A stretch of DNA of 64,000 nt from Closterium sp. Naga37s-1 (taxonomy: Eukaryota > Streptophyta > Zygnematophyceae > Desmidiales > Closteriaceae): the NCBI GenBank assembly GCA_947471745.1, contig CANJKZ010000724.1, forward strand, positions 3,391,501 through 3,455,500, in the 5' to 3' direction. The notes beneath the pieces were generated by a model. That model worked only from the letters and a program-made list of their open reading frames with translations. It was not told where the DNA came from and did not search any database. A program made the translations under genes and the position numbers. This document shows positions 10,113 through 19,806 of this stretch, in pieces. Every line of letters begins with the position of its first letter. Positions within the stretch are counted from its first letter, which is position 1.

Positions 10113-13100
10113 TCAAGAAGTGAGCAAGTGAGGCCAAGTAGGCACAAGACCTAGCATCGTACAGAAACGCTGATGATCACAAGGCGGAAGTGCCTTGGTA
10201 AAGATATCAGCAGTGTTGGCCTCAGAGGCCACGTAAGCAAGGCGCAGCTGACCACGCTGCTGCAGCTCACGAGCAAGGAAGTAGCGAAGAGCAATGTGCT
10301 TTGTTCTGTGCTCCAGTCTGTGCTCCCGACACAAGGCCAGCATGGCCTTGTTATCTACGTACAGAACTGGAGGAGAACGAGGCGGCTCTCCTAGGTCAGT
10401 CAGCAGGTAGGTGAGCCAGCGTAGCTCCTGTGCAGCCATGGCCCCCGCGTAGATCTCAGCCTCACAGCTGGAGCCGAGAACAGAAGACGAGCGGGTAGAC
10501 CGCCACGAAACAGAGCCGGAACCAAGGCTGAAGGTGTAACCCTGTGACGACCGCTGCGTAGCCTGGTCGTCAGCCCAAGAAGCGTCTGCGTGACCTGTGA
10601 GGACCACTGAACGTCGCCCTCCAAGCACTAGCCCCATGCCCGACGTACTGCACAAGTAGCGCAACACCCTCTTCGCTGCAGCCATGTGCTCTGGTCGGTG
10701 TCTCCCAGGAGCAACATAGCGTGCCAAGATGCTAAGAGGGTATGCAAGGTCAGGTCGTGTGCAGGTCATCAGGTACATGAGGCAGCCAACAAGCTCTGGG
10801 TACGGGCCACTCGGCTCTACGGACTCATTCGAAGGCAGAGCTGAGAGCGAGTGGCGAGTAGACAGAGGAGTGGCCTGAGGCGAGGAGTACGTGAAGTCGA
10901 AGCGCTGAAGGACCTGCTGCACCATGTGTGACTGAGTCAGGGTAATGGTGCGCTGTACTCTGTCCCGGGTGATCTGCAAGCCAAGGTAGCTGCGCAGTTC
11001 ACCCAGGTCTGTGCACGTGTGTCTCTTCTGCAGCTCTGACTTCACGTGGGCGAGTCGAGCAGTGTCAGCAGTGGCAAAGACCAAGTCGTCGACGTACACG
11101 AGGATGTAGAACGGCGGCAAAGAGGTGTCGGTGCGCAGAAACAGCGACGGGTCGGCAGTAGAAGGAGCAAACCCAAGAGCCGCAAGTGTAGTCCTCAGTG
11201 TGTCGTGCCACTCACGGGGCGCCTGGCGGAGACCGTAGACTGGCCGCCGGAGGCTCCACTGGGTACCAGGAGGAAACGACCCAGTGAAGCCAGGTGGGCG
11301 GCGCAGCCAGATCTCCTCGTGCAGGCTGCCCTGCAGGAAAGCTGTGCTGAAGTCAAGAGAGTGAAGCTCGTAGTCGCGCTGAGCGGCTATGTGCAGCAGC
11401 ACCCGAAGAGTGGTCATCTTCGGGGTGGGAGAGAAGGTCTGAAAGTAGTCAACTCCCTGCCGCTGACTGAAGCCTTGAGCCACGTAACGCGCCTTGAAGA
11501 CAGGCGGAGAACCCGGCGGCCGCTTCACCCTGAAAATCCACATGCTACTGACGATGTTCGCCCCAGGTGGGGGAACCTCGTCGACGTAGGTGCCTGTGGA
11601 CTTCCAGGAAGCCATCTCTGCGTCCATGGCTGACTGCCACTGAGAGGAGTAGGGACCCTCGATCGCCTCAGCGTACGATCGAGGAGTCGGGATGTCTGGT
11701 GCATCAGGGTCTCCCTCAGGGGCAATCAGCGTGGACACGAGATGAGGCAAAGCAGCAGCAAAACACTGGAACTCCTCCTGCCTGTCCTCAAGGACGTCCG
11801 TGCTAAGAGCACACTCACCCCCGACGGACGGAGGACAGACAGACTCAGACTCAGCAACAAGACTAGTGGCGTAGTCTAGACGACAGCGAGCAGCAAAGTC
11901 GACAAGCTCAGCAACCAAGGCAGACGCAGCAGTGGACTCAAAGGAAGGGTCAGTGACAACAGTAGCCAGATGCGTGACAGTAGGACTGGGAGCACGAAGA
12001 GAGTCAGACTCCGGGTCAGCAAGGACAGGAAGAGAGGACTCTGGAGGAGACGGCAACGGGACACGCAGAGGAGCAGTGGACGGACGCAGTGCCATCTGGT
12101 GTGTGCCTGGGACCGCAGGAGGACGCGGACGCGGAGCACGACCACTAGTGCGAGCAGCACGAACAGGCGACGCAGGACGAGACGCAGGCTCACGACGCTC
12201 AGCAAGACCTCCAGTAGGACCAGTGTAGGGAGAAGGAGCAGGTAGGGGGGAGGCGGGCTGTAACTGTGACTGCGACTGAACAGGCTATGGACACTCTAAG
12301 GGAGGAGCAGGACCAGTAGAGGGCGGGAGACCAAGAACCTGCTCAAGGAGCGGAACGAAGTACGGCCGCGGCCGCGCAGCGCCTCCAGAACCAGCAGGGA
12401 CAGCACCAGCACCCCCAGCGGTAGCACCAGCGTCAGCAGCACCTCCAGCTCCAACAGCGCCAACTCCAGCACCCTCAGAAGCACCAGCGCCAGCAGCACC
12501 ACCAGCGCCAACACCCCCAGCAGCTCCAGCTCCAGCAGCTCCAGCAGCTCCAGCAGCACCAACTCCAGCAGCACCTCCAGCAGGACCAACTCCAGTAGCC
12601 CCAGTAGCACCCCCAGTCCCAGCAGCTCCAGTACCGCCAGTACGAGCACCTCCAGGACCAGTGGCTCCAGGAACTCCAGTGCCGACCCCAGGGTCAGCAG
12701 TAACAGCAGCACCTCCAGCTCCAACAGCACGGCTCCAGCGCCGGGCAAACCACTCGCGCAGCTCCTGAGGAGAGGGTAGCTCCCGCCTCGACGAAGCACC
12801 GCCAGAGGCCACACGAGCAGACCCAGCACCCCCAGGCTCCGCACCCCCAGGCTCCGTACCCCCAGGCTCAGCACCCCCAGACCCGGCACCCGCAGGCTCA
12901 GCACCCCTAGACTCAGCACCCCCAGGCTCCGCACTCCTAGGCTCAGCACCCCCAGACCCGGCACCCGCAGGCTCAGCACCCCTAGCAGCACCAGAGTCAA
13001 CAGCTACCTCGACAGGCTCGACTGCGTCTACCTGGGACACACCTGACGGGGCAGGACCCTGAGGGGGGAGAGGGTCTACCGGGGGAGGACCTGGCGCAAG

Positions 13101-15155
13101 GAAGAGCGGCGGAGGGGGGAGGGGCGCAGTGCGGTAGGGGAAGAGACGGTAGTAAGGCACCGACTCGTCAAAGGTGACGTCCTGGGAGGACAGAACCCGG
13201 CGCGAGGTGGGGTGGTAAAACCGCCAACCAGGCGCGTCAGGGGGGAAGCCAAGGAAGACGCAGGGAACAGCACGAGGGGACAGCTTGTCCGCAGACAAGT
13301 CGCGGACAAACGCCCAAGATCCCCAGACACGAAACGCAGACGCATCGCCAACCTTCCCCGTCCACCGCAAGGTGGGGGAGGTCTCTGGCAAGGAGACCCG
13401 GGGCTCAAGGTTGAGCTGATGCGCTGCGTACTGAACCGCAAACGGCCACAGAAAATGGGGAGCAGCCGCATGGATCATGGACGTACGAGCGATGTCCATG
13501 ACCATGCCAATGCGGCGCTCAGCAATCCCATTTTGCTGTGGAGAGGCCGGAAGCGTGAAGGTCTGGCGGATGCCCTGTGCATGACAGAAGGCTCCCAGAC
13601 GGGCAGAGGAAAACTCCCCGCCTCTGTCAGAGTGCAGACGCAGAACAGGAAAGTCCGAGCCGAAAATCTCTCTGAGCTGGAGACGAGCTGCGCGGATCCA
13701 GTCGATCAACACCTCAGTGACGTCACCCTTGCTGCGCAAGGGGAACACCGTGGTGTAACGCGAGTAGTCGTCAACCACCAACAGGAAGTAACGCTCGTGA
13801 CCCTGGCCACGGACGCGGGCGGGGCCCCACACGTCCATGTGAAGAGTCTGCAGCGGAGCCTCTGTCGGAGGAAACTCGGAGGAGTGAGGGGCGGCGCGCT
13901 GCCGCCCCTCGACGCAGGGAACGCAGGTCGGGGCAGGCCCCGGAGGGAGGGGAGGGAGGGACCGGGGGAGACCAGAGACAAGGACACGGGAGGCCATGCC
14001 TCGGAGACGAGGCAGGGAGGGGTGACCAAGGCGGTGGTGCCAGAGGAGAGTCTGGTGGGACAGGAGACGACACGAGCAGGGAGCAGACTCAGAACCAGAC
14101 CTGGACGCTGCAGCAAACACCTGACTCGACGCAGCTACCTGACCAGACTCAGCAACCGGAGGAGACTCAGTAGTCAGTGTGTACAGGCTCGACCCCGGTC
14201 GACGGGTAAACGTGGCCAAGTGTCAGCCCGTCCGAGCACACGTACAGTGGGTCACCCGCTGACTCGCAGGAGTGAACTGGTCAACCCCCCTATCCTGTAG
14301 ATCAGCACCACTCACCAAGTTCGTAGAGAACGAGGGGAGGTAGAGACCCGACAGGGTGCCAGAGGGGGCTGCCGGACACGGTAAGACAGTGGAGAAGCGA
14401 GCAAGGACAGGACCCCCAGAGGGGTCCGCCAGGGAGACCGCAACCGGCCAACTAAGCGGAGTAAGCGTGGTGCAGTCTCGAAAGAAGGAGCGGGAAGCAC
14501 CCGAGTCAAGGGTGAAGGTGTGTAAGGCCTGAGCCGACGTCGTACCTGAGAGAGCAGACGCACCAGTACCTGGGGCAGCAGACTCACCAGCACCTGGAGC
14601 AGCAGACGCACTAGCACCTAGAGCAGCAGCCTCACCAGCACCTAGAGCAGCAGTCTCAATGCCCGGGTCAGGCGGAACACACAGGTAACAGTCACCCTCA
14701 TCACTAGTAGGCAATGCATACATGGCAGTGAGGATAGCATCATAGTCAAGAGTATAGATATCTACCCTCAGCCTAAGCAGCTCCACCCAGTCGGGGAGCT
14801 CAGCCGCGTCGCCAAACTCCGTACGCCAGGCGTCGCTCAGACGGGCGAAGCAGCGGGACTCTGCGTGACCAAACGTCCCGCAAGGCTGACCAGTCCGAGC
14901 ACCAGTGCGAATGACGTACGGACAGCGAGCAGTACCCCGTGACCCGTCACGTTGAGCGTACCACTCACTAAGCTGCTGGGGCGAAAGGACCGCGCACGGA
15001 CGACGCTGCAGCTGCACCTGGCCACGACAAGCAGCTGCCGAACTACTCACTCCAGGACGACTCCCACTACGGCCACCCCGACAACCCCAAGTAGCGTACC
15101 ACTCACGAAGCTGCTGGGGCGTGAGGGACTCACGCGGACGTCGCTGGAGCTGCAT
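10113..15155 (-). pseudogene. E1 gag C-terminus/pol polyprotein (protease, integrase, RT, RNase H)
   Basis: A single frame from 15155 to the TGA at 10113, interrupted only by stops at 14223 (TGA) and 12285 (TAG). In order: two copies of a PQQLREWY-type motif; a Cys-rich knuckle-like segment CPYVIRTGARTGQPCG with a following H/C; aspartic protease FTLDSGASRSFF (about 14500); GAG-pre-integrase LLWHHRLGHPS; integrase core with HMDVWGP, LHSDRGGEF and the Glu of NGIAERRIG; a Gly/Ala-rich linker (about 12990-12350); reverse transcriptase with YVDDLVFA (about 11090-11115); RNase H with CEAEIYAGAMAAQELRW; and the C-terminal NTADIFTKA. Each enzymatic core looks intact, so the two stops are probably recent. 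The N-terminal gag half found in E2 is absent. Confidence 0.9.
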
Positions 15156-15317
15156 CTGGCCAAGCCAGGAGCAGCAGTTGCAGTAGAAAGAGCAGTAGCA
15201 GCAAGAGCAGCAGTAACAGCAGTACGGGCAGGGCAGTGCTCACCAGTGGCGGGAGGGGCAGGTATACGACGGCGGCAACGGCGAGGCCGCTACCACTGTA
15301 GGGCGAGGGCTCCGCGG

Positions 15318-16036
15318 CAGCTGCAGGGGCGGCTGCTCCAGGGGCGGCTGCTGCAGGGGTGGCTGCTCCAGGGGCGGCTGCTGCAGGGGCGGCTGCTGCA
15401 GGGGCGGCTGCTGCAGGGGTGGCTGCTCCAAGGGCGGCTGCTGCAGGGGCGGCTGCTCCAGGGGCGGCTGCTGCAGGGGCGGCTGCTCGAGGGGCGGCTA
15501 CTGCAGGGGTGGCTGCTCCAGGGGCGGCTGCTGCAGTGGCGGCTGCTCCTGGGGCGGCTGCTTCAGGGGCGGCTGCTCCAGGGGCGGCTGCTGCAGGGGA
15601 GGCTGCTCCAGGGGCGGCTGCTGCAGGTGTGGCTGCTCCAGGGGCGGCTGCTGCAGTGGCGGCTGCTCCAGGGGCGGCTGCTTCAGGGGCGGCTGCTCCA
15701 GGAGCGGCTGCTTCAGGGGCGGCTGCTCCAGGGGCGGCTGCTGCAGCGGAGGCTGCTCCAGGGGCGGCTGCTGCAGGGGCGGCTGCTCCAGGGGCGGCTG
15801 CTGCAGTGGCGGCTGCTCCAGGGGCGGCTGCTGCAGTGGTGGCTGCTCCAGGGGCGGCTGCTGCAGTGGCGGCTGCTCCAGGGGCGGCTGCTGCAGGGGC
15901 GGCTGCTCCAGGGGCGGCTGCTGCAGGTGTGGCTGCTCCAGGGGCGGCTGCTGCAGTGGCGGCTGCTCCAGGGGCGGCTGCTTCAGGGGCGGCTGCTCCA
16001 GGGGTGGCTGCTTCAGGGGCGGCTGCTCCAGGGGCG
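15318..16036 (-). repeat. 15-bp GC-rich minisatellite in E1 leader
   Basis: About 48 copies of GGCGGCTGCTGCAGG and GGCGGCTGCTCCAGG, largely alternating, so a 30-bp higher-order unit. It occupies the place where E2 has leader plus gag. Both strands stay open over the array because a 15-bp period preserves frame; I regard these ORFs as spurious. Confidence 0.93.
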
Positions 16037-16205
16037 GGTTAGGGCAGGGCGCCGCGGCGGGCAGCGGTGACGCCACGCGGGTCCCGCAGGGGCGTCGCGA
16101 CGCACAGGAGCCGCGCCTCGCGGGTCCCGCAGGGTCGACGCGACGAGGCGGGGGCGACGCAACGGGGCCGCGAAGGGCGACGGGGCGGGGTCGCTACGGG
16201 CAGCG

Positions 16206-16478
16206 GGGCGGGGCCGCGAAGGGGCCGCGAGGGGGCCGCGAGGGGGCCGCGAAGGGGCCGTGAAGGGGCCGCGAAGGGGCCGCGAAGGGGCCGTGAAGGG
16301 GCCGTGAAGGGGCCGCGAAGGGGCCGCGAAGGGGCCGTGAAGGGGCCGTGAAGGGGCCGCGAAGGGGCCGGGAAGGGGCCACGAAGGTGCCACGAAGGGG
16401 CCGCGAAGGGAGGCCGCGAAGGGGCCACGAGGGGCCTGAAGGGGCCGCGAAGGGCCGTGAGAGGGGCCGTGAGAGGGG
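16206..16478 (-). repeat. 11-12-bp GC-rich minisatellite next to E1 primer site
   Basis: About two dozen copies of AAGGGGCCGCG/AAGGGGCCGTG, degrading toward 16478. A 15-nt A tract follows at about 16547-16561 before the primer site. Confidence 0.9.
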
Positions 16479-16600
16479 CCGCTACGGGGCCGTAGGGGAG
16501 CGCGACGGGCCACTAAGGGCAGGGGACGAAGCGCGCTCCGGGCAGAAAAAAAAAAAAAAAATCGATATTCGGTGGGCCCTAGGAAACGTTCCCACTAGGG

Positions 16601-16616
16601 AACCTGCTCTATACCA
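16601..16616 (-). promoter_or_regulatory. E1 primer-binding site
   Basis: The minus strand reads TGGTATAGAGCAGG directly after the LTR end CACA, close to the TGGTATCAGAGC complementary to the 3' region of plant initiator Met tRNA used by copia elements. Confidence 0.8.
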
Positions 16617-16742
16617 TGTGAAAGAACGAGGAATGAATGAACTAGCAAGCAGGTGGGTACAAGTAGGAAAACCTAAAAGTGTTGTACCCCATGTTGTCTA
16701 CCCCACTACAGCCTACACAGACTATAGCATATGAGTTTGACA
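16617..16742 (-). repeat. E1 5' LTR (126 bp)
   Basis: Identical by eye to 9790-9915. It is followed at 16743-16747 by the second CACGG target-duplication copy. No convincing TATA box recognised. Confidence 0.93.
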
Positions 16743-16747
16743 CACGG

Positions 16748-17342
16748 TCCACACGGCGAGCTGCTGCACGACGGCTACAGTCACGCAAAAACGTCTTGAA
16801 GGCCGGGCCGAGGCAATCGAAAGTCTCCAAGATCAGCGGCACGAGCTTGACTGCAGGTCGATCCTGAAGAGCGCAAGTGTATGCATGCCGCTTCACTGAC
16901 TCCCTCTGCTTCGCTGAAAGTCCGACCGTGTGAGTTGCCATAGCCGACGCCCTCTGCTGCTGCGGGTCAATGACGGAAATATCCAGAGCCCACTTGATTC
17001 TTGCACAAGGGTCAAGGCAACTGATATCCACCACATGATCTGGCAGCAAGGTGGGGTCCTCGACACGAACGGTGAACCCAACCTCGTGTGCAATCCTAGC
17101 AACCTCATGCTTTACTGCATCGTGAACATGAGTAGGCTCATGGAGGTCGGGGCAGCGAAGGGCATGGCTAGGGAGGGTAGGGTCGGAATAGTGATATCCA
17201 CAGGAACATAGTGGTGCAGATTCGAGAAGGCGGAGATGGGGAATGGGCAGGCCTAAACGTAGCTCCGCTGCTATGAGCCAGTCTGGTGCGTCAAGCTGTG
17301 AGCGCGGTGTAGAGGGCACAGCAGTAAGCCACGCGCCGGCTG
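16748..17342 (-). pseudogene. RLE-type LINE, middle segment (zinc knuckle and endonuclease)
   Basis: Minus-strand coding continuing from the segment at 24696-25735 and leading into 9561-9789. It begins with GAWLTAVPSTPRSQLDAPD, common in C-terminal parts of non-LTR reverse transcriptases. A knuckle follows: CSCG (about 17205) with a spaced H and C (HALRC). Next comes LLPDHVVDIS (about 17043) and, about sixteen residues on, ALDISVID. A CCHC knuckle followed by PD...D is the arrangement of the restriction-like endonuclease in R2/CRE/NeSL-type LINEs. E2 interrupts it at GGCTG (17338-17342), E1 at CACGG (16743-16747). Clade assignment by motif only. Confidence 0.7.
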
Positions 17343-17471
17343 TGTCAAACTCATATGCTATAGTCTGTGTAGGCTGTAGTGGGGTAGCTCATATGGGGTA
17401 CAACACTTTAGGGTTTGGTACTTGTACTCCCCATGCTGCTCAATGCAATCATTCTCGTTCCAATTTCCACA
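17343..17471 (+). repeat. E2 5' LTR (129 bp)
   Basis: TGTCAAACTCATATGC ... CAATTTCCACA. The first 45 bp match the E1 LTR almost exactly; the 3' halves differ. E1 and E2 are therefore sister subfamilies. Confidence 0.95.
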
Positions 17472-17485
17472 TGGTATCGAGCAGG
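17472..17485 (+). promoter_or_regulatory. E2 primer-binding site
   Basis: TGGTATCGAGCAGG directly after the LTR; initiator-Met-tRNA type as expected for copia, with a small change from TGGTATCAGAGC. Confidence 0.8.
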
Positions 17486-17572
17486 TTCCCTCGTGGGAAC
17501 TGTTCCTAGGGCCCACCGAATAGCGAGTTTTTTTTTTCCTGCCCGGAGCGCGCTTAGCCCCTGCCCGAGTCG

Positions 17573-18243
17573 CGCCCTGTGGCCCCTCTCACGGCCCCTA
17601 ACGGCCCCGTCGCGCCGCCCTTACGGCCCCGTCGCGCCGCCCTAGCGACCCCGTCGCGCCGTCCTCGCAGCCCCGTCGCGCCGCCCTCGCGGCCCCTTAG
17701 CGGCCCCTCGCGGCCCTGTCGCGCCGCCCTCGCGGCCCCTTAGCGGCCCCTCGCGGCCCCGTCGCGCCGCCCTGGCGGCCCCTTAGCGGCCCCTCGCGGC
17801 CCCGTCGCGCCGCCCTCGCGGCCCCTCACAGCCGCTCGCGGCCCCTTCACGGCCCCGTCACGCCGCCCTTGCGGCCCCGTCACCGGCCCCCTCCTCCCCT
17901 CGGCCACGTCGCCGCCCCACAGCGGCCCTGTCGCCGCCCTTCGGCGGCCCCGTCGCCGCCATTTCAGCGGCCCCGACGCCGCCCCTTTCAGCGGCCCCGT
18001 AGCCGCCCTTCCGCGGCCCCGTCGCCGCCCCTTTCAGCGGCCCCGTTGCCGCCCCTTGCCGCCGTGCCGCCGTGCTGCCGAGCCGCCCTTTCAGCCGAGC
18101 TGCCGGGCCGCCTTTGCCGCCGAGCCGCCGAGCCGCCTTTGCCACCGAGCCACCGAGCCGCCGTTGCCGCCGAGCCGCCGAGCCGCCGAGCCGCCGTTGC
18201 CGCCGAGCAGCCGAGCCGCCGAGCCGCCGAGCCGCCGAGCCGC
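17573..18243 (+). repeat. GC-rich minisatellite leader of E2
   Basis: Successive arrays: GCGGCCCCGTCGCGCCGCCCT-type units (to about 17900), a TTTCAGCGGCCCCGTCGCCGCC type (to about 18060) and a 9-bp GCCGAGCCG type (to 18243). The leader precedes the gag ATG by about 120 bp. Confidence 0.88.
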
Positions 18244-18366
18244 ACTGCAGCTGAGACGCCGCCGCCTACCAGCCTGCCCTGGAGCGCCTCACTTGCCTGG
18301 TAAGAGCAGCGCCTCTACCACTGCACTGCCCTACCCCACTGTGCTCACTGCCTCTCTACTGCTGTC

Positions 18367-19806
18367 ATGGCCACCCCTAGTGTTCTCACCTTTGACGCTG
18401 AGGGTCGGGCTGTTGACTTTGAGGTCTGGGTAGATGATCTGCAGCTTTTCCTACAGTGGGATAGGGCAGACGGTCTCTCCCTCTTTGACCTCACTTCTGG
18501 TGCCTCCCCTGCCCCTGCTGCTGATGCTGACGCCACTGTTCGCTCACAGTGGGCCACGCGCGATGCTGCTGCCCGCCTTGCTGTGCGCCGCCACTTACCG
18601 ACCGCTGAGCGTGCGCATTTTAGTCAGTACAAGAGTGCTAAGACCTTGTACGACGCTGTAGTTGCACGCTACTCTTCCCCTGCCACTGCTGCTCTTAGCC
18701 GCCTCATACTGCCGTACCTCTTCCCTGACCTCGCCGCTTTTCCCACAGTCGCTGACCTCATTACGCACCTTCGCACTAGTGACATTCGCTACCGCGCTGC
18801 GCTTCCTGCTGAGTTCTGCGCCAAGAACCCCCCCCCTATGTACATCACCCTCTACTACATAGTCACCCGGCTCCCTGACACCCTTCGTTCAGTTAGGGAC
18901 CACTTCCTCTCTGTCTGCCCCACCACACTCACCGTTGACCTCCTCGAGGAGCGCCTCCTAGCAGCAGAGAAGGGTATAGTCGCTGTAGGAGCCTCCCGTG
19001 GTGACCCTCGTACCCCTGTCTTTGAGGGGTGCTCCCCCTCCCCCCTCTTGCCCTCTGTTGCCTCTGCTGCTGCGGTCGACCTCGTTGGTCTTGAGTCGGT
19101 CGGCGCGGCGTCTGCCCCTAGCGGGAGACGCCGCTCAGGCAAGGGCAAGGGCGGCAAGGGAGCTGAAGGAGCTGGCGGGGGCGGTGGAGGAGGCGGTGGA
19201 GGCGGAGGAGGGGGTGGGGGTGGAGGTGGGAGTGGTGGCGGGGGTGGGGGCACTAGTGGCAGCAGTGGAGGCGGAGGAGGCAGCGGTGGTGGCGGTGCGA
19301 GCGGAGGTAGCGGAGGTGGAGGCGGTGGTGGAGGTAGCAGCGGTGGAGGTGGAGCTGGTCGGGGCGGCTCTACGCAGAGGGTCGGCTCCGGTGGTGGTCA
19401 GCGCCAGCAGCAGCAGCAGCAGCGCACTCGTGAGACCCCCTCCCCCCAGCAGCTTCGTGAGTGGTACACTGCTCGTCAGCGGGGTGGGGGTGCTGGCCCC
19501 TGTACCTACGTTCTCCGTACTGGCGACCGCGCGGGTGAGCAGTGTGGGGGTCCGCACTCCACCCAGCGCTGCTTCGGCCGTCTGACGGACGCTTGGCGTC
19601 ACCAGTTCCCCGACGCTACTGAGATCCCTCGCTGGGGCGAGCTGTTTAGGGCGGGTGTTGCGATCTTTGATCTTGATTATGATGCTATTCTTGCTGCCAT
19701 GTATGCTGTGACTATTAGTGATGAGGGTGACTGTTACCGGTGTTTTCCGCCTGACCCAGGCATTGAGGCTGCTGCTCTAGGTGCTGGTGAGAGGCTGCTG
19801 CTCTAG
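18367..19806 (+). CDS. E2 Gag (truncated by frameshift)
   Basis: Capsid-type polyprotein of a copia element. ATG 18367 opens MATPSVLTFDAEGRAVDF and residues about 15-200 have the helical character of copia Gag (UBN2-like: WVDDLQLFLQWD, TLYDAVVARYSSPATAALSR). Residues about 260-335 are an almost pure Gly tract with Ser. Then come RETPSPQQLREWY and a knuckle-like CTYVLRTGDRAGEQCGG with downstream H and C. The ORF stops at TAG 19804-19806 because of two extra bases (AG in GTGAGAGGCTG, near 19791) relative to E1. Without that indel the frame would continue into protease. Confidence 0.82.
   Translation: MATPSVLTFDAEGRAVDFEVWVDDLQLFLQWDRADGLSLFDLTSGASPAPAADADATVRSQWATRDAAARLAVRRHLPTAERAHFSQYKSAKTLYDAVVARYSSPATAALSRLILPYLFPDLAAFPTVADLITHLRTSDIRYRAALPAEFCAKNPPPMYITLYYIVTRLPDTLRSVRDHFLSVCPTTLTVDLLEERLLAAEKGIVAVGASRGDPRTPVFEGCSPSPLLPSVASAAAVDLVGLESVGAASAPSGRRRSGKGKGGKGAEGAGGGGGGGGGGGGGGGGGGGSGGGGGGTSGSSGGGGGSGGGGASGGSGGGGGGGGSSGGGGAGRGGSTQRVGSGGGQRQQQQQQRTRETPSPQQLREWYTARQRGGGAGPCTYVLRTGDRAGEQCGGPHSTQRCFGRLTDAWRHQFPDATEIPRWGELFRAGVAIFDLDYDAILAAMYAVTISDEGDCYRCFPPDPGIEAAALGAGERLLL

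Larger units (their letters stand above)
9790..16742 (-). mobile_element. Ty1/copia LTR retrotransposon E1, gag-deficient
   Basis: A complete insertion bounded by two 126-bp LTRs that are identical by eye and flanked by a perfect 5-bp duplication CACGG (9785-9789 and 16743-16747). In element orientation: 5' LTR 16742-16617, primer site, GC-rich leader made of two minisatellites, then pol from about 15155 to 10113, polypurine tract (GCCTATGGGGGTG just inside the 3' LTR) and 3' LTR 9915-9790. It sits inside the minus-strand LINE in the same orientation as its host. It has no recognisable gag N-terminal domain, unlike E2, so it should depend on other copies for capsid. Identical LTRs imply recent insertion. 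Confidence 0.93.

Noticed and set aside
13212..14300. Plus-strand 362-codon ORF over E1 integrase and the matching minus-strand ORF 20049-21188 in E2
   Set aside because: Antisense shadows of conserved integrase; similarity between them follows from element homology.
14952..16070. Plus-strand 372-codon ORF of LLQGRLLQG repeats, and the plus-strand Ala-rich ORF 15359-16042
   Set aside because: Antisense to E1 and created by a 15-bp repeat whose period keeps all frames open; no start context or domain.
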